Below are positions 1 to 5,225 of a DNA stretch of 5,225 bases, in pieces (the first letter of the stretch is position 1; each line of letters opens with the position of its first letter). Both the position numbers and the translations under genes were made by a program. This stretch comes from an uncultured Lachnospiraceae bacterium. GTDB taxonomy: Bacteria > Bacillota > Clostridia > Lachnospirales > Lachnospiraceae. The notes under the pieces are model-generated. The model worked only from the letters and a program-made list of their open reading frames with translations. It was not told where the DNA came from and did no database searches. The stretch covers positions 1-5,225 of the forward strand of contig CAMOQY010000119.1 in NCBI GenBank assembly GCA_946623295.1, read 5' to 3'.

Positions 1-1707
1 GAGATAGGCAGGCTTCTGCGTACGCTCAGCCGCCGCACGAAAAACAATCCCTGCCTTATCGGCGAGCCCGGAGTCGGCAAGACAGCCATAGTCGAGCGCC
101 TTGCTCAGGAGATGGCCTCGGGCAATGTTCCGGATGCTCTCAAGGGCAAGAGACTTCTCGCGCTGGATATGGCCGCAATGGTTGCCGGTACGAAATACAG
201 AGGAGAGTTTGAGGAGCGTATCGAAAACGTGATACGCGAGGCGGCGGGAGACGGCAGAACGCTGCTCTTTATGGACGAGCTCCATACCCTTATCGGCGCC
301 GGAGGCGCGGAGGGCGCGCTGGATGCCGCAAATATCCTGAAGCCTGCTCTTTCCCGGGGCGAGATCCAGATAATCGGCGCGACGACGGTGGATGAGTACA
401 GAAAGCATATCGAAAAAGATGCGGCCCTTGAACGCCGCTTCCAGCCGATCATGGTCGAAGAGCCGTCGGAGGCCGAGACTGAGGAGATACTTAAAGGCCT
501 TAAGGGCTATTTCGAAGAGCATCACAAGGTCAGAATAACTGACGAGGCCGCCGCTGCGGCCGTACGCCTTTCGGCGAGATATATCAATGACAGATTTCTC
601 CCCGATAAGGCGCTCGATGTGATGGATGAGGCCTGCGCGAGAGTAGTGCTTGCCTGCTCAGGTCGCAAAAAGCGCGCGCAGGGCGAAGGACCCGTTGTGG
701 ATGAGTCCGCCATTGCCGATGTGATCGGAGATCTGACAAAGATCCCGGTCAGCCGTCTTACCCAGTCGGAATCGGAAAAGCTCGCCGATCTGGAAAACCA
801 GCTTCACAAACGTATTATCAGCCAGGATGAAGCGGTAAAGGCTGTCTCAAACGCCGTAAGGCGCGGCAGAGTGGGACTCAAGGATCCCAAACGCCCCGTG
901 GGCTCATTCCTGTTCCTCGGACCGACGGGCGTGGGAAAGACCGAGCTGGCCAGGGCGCTCGCCTCGGCGCTTTTCGGGCGCGACGACGCCATGATAAGGG
1001 TGGATATGTCCGAATATATGGAGGCTCACAGCGTATCAAAGCTGATCGGTTCGCCGCCCGGCTATGTCGGCTACGACGAGGGCGGACAGCTCTCCGAAAA
1101 GATCCGCCGCAATCCTTACTGCGTGCTGCTCTTTGACGAGATCGAAAAAGCTCACCCGGATATTTTCCACGTGCTGCTGCAGATCCTGGATGACGGACAC
1201 ATCACGGACGCCCAGGGCAGAAAGATAGACTTTAAAAATACGATAATCATCATGACGTCAAACGCGGGAGCGGAGAGGATCGTATCTCCGCGCAGCCTCG
1301 GCTTTACGGCGGATTCGTCGGCTGAGGCCGATTACCGCAGGATGAAGGAACAGGTCATGGAGGAGGTCAGGCGCCTTTTCAAGCCTGAATTCCTCAATCG
1401 TATCGATGAGATACTCGTCTTCAGGCAGCTTGAAAGCAAAGACGTCAGAGAGATACTTGGCCTTCAGCTCAGGGAACTGAAGGAGAGGATCCGCAGTGTG
1501 ATGGGCTTTGAGCTCAAGGTGACTCCTGCGGCGAAAGAGCATCTGATGAAAAAGGGCTTTGACCCAAAGTACGGAGCGAGACCTCTGCGCCGCGCGATCC
1601 AGACAGAGCTCGAAGACCCGCTTTCTCTGGAGGTCCTCGCGGGAAGGGCATCGGGCGTTGTTACCGCCGGTTTTGACAGCAAAACTCAGAAGATAGTGTT
1701 CAGGTGA
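1..1707 (+). CDS. ClpC/ClpA-type AAA+ unfoldase, 5'-truncated by the window edge
   Basis: ATP-dependent Hsp100 unfoldase expected to thread substrates into the ClpP protease in the cytoplasm. The frame is open from base 1, giving 568 visible residues; the N-domain and the start of the first ATPase module lie outside the window. D1: Walker A GEPGVGKT (residues 21-28), pore-loop tyrosine in KYRG (about 66), Walker B with D92-E93, sensor-1 GATT, arginine-finger pair R145-R146. D2: Walker A GPTGVGKT (307-314), pore loop GYVG (Tyr355), Walker B D379-E380, sensor-2 GAR (Arg527). An LGF tripeptide at 433-435 sits where ClpA/ClpC carry the ClpP-docking loop, arguing against ClpB. Only about 37 residues separate the D1 DEAC motif (209-212) from TKIPVS, with a short basic linker (GRKKR, 221-225), so the coiled-coil middle domain of ClpC and ClpB is essentially absent, as in ClpA. 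D2 resembles ClpC more. The internal ATG at 112 is not the start, because Walker A lies before it. First gene of the visible operon, three bases ahead of the S66 peptidase. Confidence 0.95.
   Translation, partial: EIGRLLRTLSRRTKNNPCLIGEPGVGKTAIVERLAQEMASGNVPDALKGKRLLALDMAAMVAGTKYRGEFEERIENVIREAAGDGRTLLFMDELHTLIGAGGAEGALDAANILKPALSRGEIQIIGATTVDEYRKHIEKDAALERRFQPIMVEEPSEAETEEILKGLKGYFEEHHKVRITDEAAAAAVRLSARYINDRFLPDKALDVMDEACARVVLACSGRKKRAQGEGPVVDESAIADVIGDLTKIPVSRLTQSESEKLADLENQLHKRIISQDEAVKAVSNAVRRGRVGLKDPKRPVGSFLFLGPTGVGKTELARALASALFGRDDAMIRVDMSEYMEAHSVSKLIGSPPGYVGYDEGGQLSEKIRRNPYCVLLFDEIEKAHPDIFHVLLQILDDGHITDAQGRKIDFKNTIIIMTSNAGAERIVSPRSLGFTADSSAEADYRRMKEQVMEEVRRLFKPEFLNRIDEILVFRQLESKDVREILGLQLRELKERIRSVMGFELKVTPAAKEHLMKKGFDPKYGARPLRRAIQTELEDPLSLEVLAGRASGVVTAGFDSKTQKIVFR
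1702..1707 (+). promoter_or_regulatory. Ribosome binding site of the S66 peptidase gene, inside the end of the clp gene
   Basis: AGGTGA matches the anti-Shine-Dalgarno end of 16S rRNA. It is made of the last Arg codon and the stop codon of the clp reading frame. Six bases separate AGG from the ATG at 1711. The position supports that start and suggests translational coupling. Confidence 0.75.
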
Positions 1708-1710
1708 AAG

Positions 1711-2781
1711 ATGAGATTTCCCGATTTTCTAAAAAAAGGAGATACCGCCGGCTTTATCGCGCCGTCCTTCGGCGCGGTGACTATGCCGTACCGCGCGTGG
1801 TTTGATGCGGCTCTCTGCGAGTTTGAAAAGCGCGGCTACAGGACCTTGACTGGTCCGAACTGCCGCAGGAACGACGGAGTGGGCAAGAGCAGCACTCCTC
1901 AGCGCTGCGGAGACGAGATCAACGAGTTTTTTACGGGTGAGCGCTGCGATGCGATCATTTCCTGCGGCGGCGGAGAGACCATGTGCGAGGACCTGGAGTA
2001 CGTCGATTTTGACGCCATAAGATCCTCGCGGCCGCGGTGGTTTATGGGTTACTCCGATAATACGAATCTGACCTTTACCCTGCCTGTTGTCTGCGATACT
2101 GCCGCGATCTACGGACCGTGCGCCCCGACTCTTGCGATGTCGCCTGCCCACAGGGCAGTGGAAGACGCGTGGAGACTGCTCTCCGGCGAGGGAGTCAGGG
2201 AAGGATGCTTCACCCTGCAAAGCTACGACGGCTGGGAGGGTCCGGAGGATGGTTCTCACGAGACGGAAAGACCTGAATATAATATAACCCGCAGGCCGTG
2301 TATAAGATCTTTTGTTCCTGCCGGCGCGGGCCGGGAAGGCTTTGTGCCCTCCGCAGAGCTGAAGATCAGCGGAAGGCTGATAGGAGGGTGCCTTGACGTC
2401 CTCCGGACACTTGCGGGGACGCGATATGACCGTGTGGCCGGCTTTAACAACCGCTACGGTCACGAAGGAATACTGTGGTTTCTGGAGAGCTGTGACTACA
2501 GCTCGATAGAGGTCCGCAGAGCTCTCTGGCAGCTTCGCAGTGCGGGATGGTTTGACGCGGCCTCCGGCTTTATCTTCGGCAGACCGTTCCTCTATGATGA
2601 CTGTTCCTTTGGAATGAGTCAGCAGGAGGCTGTGCTTTCAGCGCTCGAGGGGCTTGGAGTTCCGGTGGTGATCGACGCCGATCTGGGGCATCTGCCGCCG
2701 TCGATGCCTGTTATAAGCGGAGCCTTTGGCAGTGCGCAGTTTGAAAACGGGAAACTGATACTGGAACAGTATCTGAGGTAG
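1711..2781 (+). CDS. S66 family serine peptidase (LD-carboxypeptidase / MccF-like)
   Basis: Predicted 356-residue serine peptidase. Known S66 enzymes are LdcA, which removes the terminal D-Ala from the muropeptide tetrapeptide during peptidoglycan recycling, and MccF, which cleaves the amide bond of microcin C-type peptide-nucleotides. The expected Ser-Glu-His triad can be placed: Ser115 in GYSDNT (nucleophile elbow), Glu259 in ILWFLES and His327 in DLGHLPP. Other family marks are an N-terminal GDTAGFIAPS, the glycine-rich ISCGGGE (83-89) and GRLIGGCLDVL (221-231). There is no signal peptide, so it is likely cytoplasmic. Its length is longer than typical LdcA (about 300) and closer to MccF; the region around 162-215, between the two catalytic halves, is the extended part. 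The ATG is supported by the AGGTGA site just upstream. It sits three bases after clp and three before the exporter gene. The family call is firm; the choice between cell-wall recycling and antibiotic immunity is not. Confidence 0.9.
   Translation: MRFPDFLKKGDTAGFIAPSFGAVTMPYRAWFDAALCEFEKRGYRTLTGPNCRRNDGVGKSSTPQRCGDEINEFFTGERCDAIISCGGGETMCEDLEYVDFDAIRSSRPRWFMGYSDNTNLTFTLPVVCDTAAIYGPCAPTLAMSPAHRAVEDAWRLLSGEGVREGCFTLQSYDGWEGPEDGSHETERPEYNITRRPCIRSFVPAGAGREGFVPSAELKISGRLIGGCLDVLRTLAGTRYDRVAGFNNRYGHEGILWFLESCDYSSIEVRRALWQLRSAGWFDAASGFIFGRPFLYDDCSFGMSQQEAVLSALEGLGVPVVIDADLGHLPPSMPVISGAFGSAQFENGKLILEQYLR
2775..2779 (+). promoter_or_regulatory. Ribosome binding site of the exporter gene, inside the end of the S66 gene
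   Basis: GAGGT spans the last Arg codon (AGG) and the first base of the stop codon of the S66 gene. Six bases lie between AGG and the ATG at 2785, the same geometry as the upstream junction. It supports the chosen start. Confidence 0.7.
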
Positions 2782-2784
2782 TAT

Positions 2785-3633
2785 ATGGAGTTGATTCTGG
2801 ATTGTTTACTTGACGCGCTTCTTGACGGAGCAAAGCTTCTCCCCTTTCTGCTTGCAGCTTTTCTGCTGCTCGAGGGGCTTGAACACCACAGCCGCGCCTG
2901 GATAGAAAAGCTGTTTTCGGATAAAAGGCATCTCGGACCTCTGTGGGGTTCGCTCATGGGGCTTGTCCCGCAGTGCGGCTTTTCCGTAATGGGCGCAAAT
3001 ATGTATGCCGGAGGCGTTATCAGCCTCGGCACGCTCATGGCTATCTTCCTGTCTACCTCGGATGAAGCTGTGCTTGTAATGCTCGGAAGCGGAACGGCTG
3101 TCGGGACGATACTCCCGCTGCTGCTCACAAAGCTGGTCATCGGCCTTTTCTGGGGATTTCTGATAGACTTGCTCGTCAGGCGCACGCCTCACCCGCATCA
3201 CCATGAGCCGCATGATCTGTGTGAAAACTGCGGCTGTGACAAATATCCGGGCATACTGCGCCCGGCGCTGTACCATACCGTACGGCTGTTTCTCTTTATC
3301 CTTGTATTTAATTTTGCGATAAATCTGCTGATTTCTCTGCTGGGAGAAGAGAAGCTGTCCTCGCTGCTCCTCGGGGGAAGCGCTTTTCAGCCGCTGCTGA
3401 CGGCGGCTATCGGGCTGATCCCGAATTGCGCCGCGTCCATCCTGATCACAGAACTGTATATCTCAGGAGGGATCACCTTCGGCAGCGCCGTTGCCGGACT
3501 TGCCGCGGGCGCGGGAGTCGGGCTCGCGGTCCTTTTCAGGATGCACGGCTGTCTGAAAAAGAATATCCAGATACTTTTACTGCTCTATCTGCTTGCCGCA
3601 GTCAGCGGCTTTGTCATCGATCTGTTTGTCTGA
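2785..3633 (+). CDS. Putative heavy-metal exporter, ArsP_2-type (PF11449-like) membrane protein
   Basis: A 282-residue polytopic inner-membrane protein resembling the family annotated as putative arsenic efflux or manganese transporter; I recognise it by pattern only. About eight hydrophobic segments are visible, roughly 13-30, 55-75, 81-100, 104-131, 165-187, 200-222, 225-250 and 261-281. Two halves share a motif: GLVPQC (59-64), then a Gly-Gly turn (76-77) and SLG; and GLIPNC (210-215), then Gly-Gly (228-229) and TFG. This suggests an internal duplication with paired Pro-x-Cys sites in the membrane. Between the halves lies a soluble loop with His136, 138, 139, 140 and 143 and Cys146, 149 and 151, well suited to bind a soft or transition metal. 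Last gene of the operon, three bases after the S66 gene. Its final 57 bases overlap the end of the opposing ligase-like gene. No metal riboswitch precedes it, as expected inside an operon. The substrate is unknown; manganese and arsenic are only the usual family labels. Confidence 0.8.
   Translation: MELILDCLLDALLDGAKLLPFLLAAFLLLEGLEHHSRAWIEKLFSDKRHLGPLWGSLMGLVPQCGFSVMGANMYAGGVISLGTLMAIFLSTSDEAVLVMLGSGTAVGTILPLLLTKLVIGLFWGFLIDLLVRRTPHPHHHEPHDLCENCGCDKYPGILRPALYHTVRLFLFILVFNFAINLLISLLGEEKLSSLLLGGSAFQPLLTAAIGLIPNCAASILITELYISGGITFGSAVAGLAAGAGVGLAVLFRMHGCLKKNIQILLLLYLLAAVSGFVIDLFV
3577..3633. other. Convergent coding overlap of the exporter and ligase-like genes
   Basis: The stop of the plus-strand exporter gene (TGA, 3631-3633) lies inside the minus-strand ligase-like gene, whose stop (TAA, read from 3579 to 3577) lies inside the exporter gene. 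The 57 shared bases encode the last hydrophobic segment of the exporter on one strand and the hydrophilic last 18 residues of the ligase-like protein on the other. Confidence 0.9.
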
Positions 3634-5019
3634 GACGGGGTCACAGGCGCGTCGTATGCTGACGCGGGCCATCCACTGTCCGAAACAGAACCAGAAGACC
3701 ACCGTAGTGGGAGAATTGATATAAAAGACGTCAGAGATGAACATAGCTCCTCCGACGGTCGTTGCAGCGGCGAGGCCAAACAGCATGGCCTCGTCTTTTT
3801 CGCGCCGCGAGAGGTATTTCCAGCCCTTGACCGATTTTACCGCGGCAAGCGCTACCGTAGCGGCGAGTATGATCACTCCGGTCACTCCCTGGCTCGCGGC
3901 GATATCCGCGACCATATTGTGACAGGCAGCGAGCGGCTCGTCGTGAGTAGCCATATAGCAGTCGGGCATCTTGTCCTGCATATAGGGCAGCATATTCCTG
4001 AACGACACCCCGAAAACGGGGTTCTTTTTCATGATATCGAATCCGTTTTTCCATATGGCGACACGTCCGTCGCTCAGAGTGAATTCCGATTCGATGCTGG
4101 CTTCCTCGCGGTCGAGCTCCTCGGCCACTTCTCCTCCTCCGTTCTCCTCGGAGACCTGGTTGATTATGTCGACTATGGCGTTATATCCGTTTTTGATCGG
4201 ATATGCGGAAAGCACGAGCGAGATGAGAAGTACGGCCATGCCGATGCTTTTTGCGGCCCCGCGCCGTACCGAGATGCACCAGTACAGGTAAAAGAGCAGC
4301 AGCATGAACGCGAAGATTATCATCGCGCCGCGAGAGTACGAGAATACGATGTAGGCGTACTGGAAGATGATGTGCGCGATAAAGATCCATCTCAGCTTTT
4401 TGGAGATCCGGCCTCCCGTCAGGCACATGAGAGAAACGATGATCGAGACAGCCGAAAGCACGGCACCGTAATTCGGATCCGTATAAGCTCCCCAGAGGCG
4501 TCCGTACCAGAAACCGAGGTAGATATTGACGGGGCGGAGGGAATTATGTCCGGTGATGAGCAGTATAAACCCGGCAGCCGCCTGAAATGCGCTGTAGAAA
4601 AGCAGGACCGCCGTAAATATACGGGAAACCGGCGGGCCGGCGTGAGAACCCTCGGTACGGAGCTCGTAAAAGCCGGCGGGATAGACGATAAACAGGCACA
4701 GGAAAAGCCAGACAAGCGCCTGAAGGTTTTCGCTGATGCCGTAGGCGCGGCTTGCGATGGTGCTCAGCGCGTAGCTGAGGATAAAGGCGGCAAAGCAGGG
4801 AAGCAGAGCGATAGGCCTGGCTTTTTTGAAGCCCGCTGCCATAAAGCATCCGCGGACCGCCGCCAGAGCGAGGATCAGCGCGATAAAGACGCTCATGTAC
4901 GGTCTGCCGGCCGTAAAGCTGTTAAACGAAAGAGCACCCAGCAGCAGATACCAGACGGGAAACATCCGGCCTGACCAGGTCCTGAAATAATCCTTAAGAG
5001 CAGAGGGTATTTTTGACAT
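3577..5019 (-). CDS. O-antigen ligase / polymerase-like membrane protein (Wzy_C/WaaL-type)
   Basis: A 480-residue polytopic membrane protein with the layout of the O-antigen ligase family, which transfers or polymerises lipid-linked glycans on the outer face of the membrane. About nine hydrophobic segments run from residue 20 to 274, then a large extracytoplasmic loop (about 275-378), then two or three more segments to about 452. Family-like marks are GRLWGAYTDPNYGA (173-186), the FSYSRGA motif with Arg230 (226-232), DGRVAIWKNG with Arg319 (317-326), NPVFGV (333-338) and the HN pair at 367-368, followed by a membrane segment, where WaaL has its catalytic His. The loop contains a Gly- and Glu-rich acidic stretch (290-313). 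The ATG is the first possible start: an in-frame TAA lies shortly upstream with no alternative start between. An AGAGAGG site is 12 bases away, longer than usual. The last 18 hydrophilic residues overlap the exporter gene. It is monocistronic as far as seen; acceptor and glycan are unknown. Confidence 0.8.
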   Translation of the reverse strand: MSKIPSALKDYFRTWSGRMFPVWYLLLGALSFNSFTAGRPYMSVFIALILALAAVRGCFMAAGFKKARPIALLPCFAAFILSYALSTIASRAYGISENLQALVWLFLCLFIVYPAGFYELRTEGSHAGPPVSRIFTAVLLFYSAFQAAAGFILLITGHNSLRPVNIYLGFWYGRLWGAYTDPNYGAVLSAVSIIVSLMCLTGGRISKKLRWIFIAHIIFQYAYIVFSYSRGAMIIFAFMLLLFYLYWCISVRRGAAKSIGMAVLLISLVLSAYPIKNGYNAIVDIINQVSEENGGGEVAEELDREEASIESEFTLSDGRVAIWKNGFDIMKKNPVFGVSFRNMLPYMQDKMPDCYMATHDEPLAACHNMVADIAASQGVTGVIILAATVALAAVKSVKGWKYLSRREKDEAMLFGLAAATTVGGAMFISDVFYINSPTTVVFWFCFGQWMARVSIRRACDPVSDKQIDDKAADCGKQIEQ

Positions 5020-5031
5020 AATTTGATTCGG

Positions 5032-5038
5032 CCTCTCT
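5032..5038 (-). promoter_or_regulatory. Probable ribosome binding site of the ligase-like gene
   Basis: On the minus strand this reads AGAGAGG, a partial Shine-Dalgarno match, with 12 bases before the ATG at 5019. The spacing is on the long side, so initiation may be modest. No better site is visible near this start. Confidence 0.5.
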
Positions 5039-5051
5039 GTTTAGTGTATAG

Positions 5052-5080
5052 ATGATACCATAATGCTCGCTTTTTTTCTA
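5052..5080 (-). promoter_or_regulatory. Candidate promoter for the ligase-like gene
   Basis: On the minus strand TAGAAA (5080-5075, four of six bases of TTGACA) is followed after 17 bases by TATCAT (5057-5052, five of six of TATAAT). Transcription would begin near 5045, giving a leader of about 25 bases that holds the ribosome binding site. The region is AT-rich, so a chance match is possible. Confidence 0.4.
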
Positions 5081-5124
5081 CATGATATTGAATATTCTTC
5101 ACGCAATAAACTGATAAAAAGTAC

Positions 5125-5153
5125 TTGCAAAAGAATTTCGCCTGCGCTATAAT
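5125..5153 (+). promoter_or_regulatory. Strong housekeeping-sigma promoter for the tRNA-Gln gene
   Basis: TTGCAA (5125-5130, four of six of the -35 consensus) is followed after exactly 17 bases by a perfect TATAAT (5148-5153). The start would fall near G5160, leaving about 13 bases of leader before the tRNA. AT-rich DNA upstream (about 5085-5124) could act as an UP element, and the bases after the -10 box (GTGCAGG) form a GC-leaning discriminator with a G at the predicted start, a pattern seen in stringently controlled stable-RNA promoters. The stringent-control part is inference. Confidence 0.85.
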
Positions 5154-5172
5154 GTGCAGGCGTCAAAAATGA

Positions 5173-5225
5173 TGGGCTATCGCCAAATGGTAAGGCAACG
5201 GACTCTGACTCCGTCATTTCAAGGT
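5173..5225 (+). tRNA. tRNA-Gln (anticodon CTG), 3'-truncated by the window edge
   Basis: The cloverleaf can be traced: acceptor strand TGGGCTA (5173-5179), T8, D arm GCC/GGC (5182-5184 with 5194-5196) around a loop containing GG, anticodon stem ACGGA/TCCGT (5198-5202 with 5210-5214), loop CTCTGAC with anticodon CTG at 5205-5207, a five-base variable region, and the 5' half of the T stem CAAGG (5220-5224). The window stops at T54. The anticodon reads CAG, and the U1 start typical of bacterial tRNA-Gln is present. The acceptor 3' strand, the CCA end and any further tRNAs are not visible. Confidence 0.93.

Noticed and set aside
112..1707. The ATG at 112 as the start of the clp gene
   Set aside because: The D1 Walker A motif is encoded at 61-84 in the same open frame, so the gene begins before the window.
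1729..2463. A 244-codon open frame on the minus strand opposite the S66 peptidase gene
   Set aside because: No domain or plausible start context is visible, while the plus-strand frame contains the complete S66 triad. It is a shadow of GC-biased codon use.
2806..3276. A 156-codon minus-strand open frame within the exporter gene
   Set aside because: It is the antisense of hydrophobic segments, with biased composition and no motif.
3648..3666. Hairpin CGCGTC-loop-GACGCG shortly after the exporter stop, as a possible terminator
   Set aside because: The stem is only six pairs and no T-tract follows on either strand. It also lies inside coding sequence for the ligase-like protein and can be chance.
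3919..4974. A 351-codon open frame on the plus strand opposite the ligase-like gene
   Set aside because: Its product is a very charged, Arg/Asp/His-rich string with no recognisable domain, as expected from the antisense of a hydrophobic membrane protein. The minus strand has clear family motifs and membrane segments.
5071..5077. Run of seven T on the plus strand as an intrinsic terminator
   Set aside because: No GC-rich hairpin precedes it and no plus-strand gene ends nearby. It fits better as AT-rich promoter spacer DNA on the minus strand.
1..5225. Mobile element, CRISPR array, prophage or attachment site
   Set aside because: No direct repeat arrays, terminal inverted repeats, transposase or integrase motifs are seen. 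The tRNA is cut by the window edge, so its 3' end, the usual integration target, cannot be examined.

Overview
The window looks like chromosomal DNA from an anaerobic, Clostridia-like bacterium (Bacillota). This rests on a ClpC-like unfoldase, a PF11449-type (ArsP_2) membrane protein, strong AGG-based Shine-Dalgarno sites and the form of the tRNA-Gln. The DNA is moderately GC-rich by eye. The assignment is an inference, and other anaerobic phyla with similar gene content are not excluded.

Layout: (1) Positions 1-3633 hold a tight three-gene plus-strand operon. It begins with a 5'-truncated Clp/Hsp100 AAA+ unfoldase with two ATPase modules and a ClpP-docking LGF loop but almost no middle domain. 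Next is a serine peptidase of family S66 (LD-carboxypeptidase/MccF type), then a polytopic putative heavy-metal exporter of the ArsP_2 type. Both junctions have the same design: a terminal AGG arginine codon that doubles as Shine-Dalgarno core, a stop codon, three bases, then ATG. (2) Positions 3577-5019 on the minus strand hold a 480-residue O-antigen-ligase/polymerase-like membrane protein. Its 3' end runs 57 bases into the 3' end of the exporter gene. (3) Positions 5020-5172 are a divergent regulatory region. It has a weak candidate promoter for the ligase-like gene and a near-consensus promoter with a 17-base spacer for the tRNA. (4) Positions 5173-5225 are the first part of a tRNA-Gln with anticodon CTG, cut by the window edge at the T loop.

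How the genes fit together: the plus-strand operon joins protein quality control, cell-wall or antibiotic-peptide hydrolysis and metal export, which could be an envelope/stress set, but no direct functional link can be read from the sequence. The ligase-like gene is a separate transcription unit, probably for cell-surface polysaccharide assembly or transfer. I found no mobile element, CRISPR array or clearly new system. The most notable points are the missing middle domain in the Clp protein, the repeated junction design, the convergent coding overlap, and the twin Pro-x-Cys repeats with a His/Cys-rich loop in the exporter.
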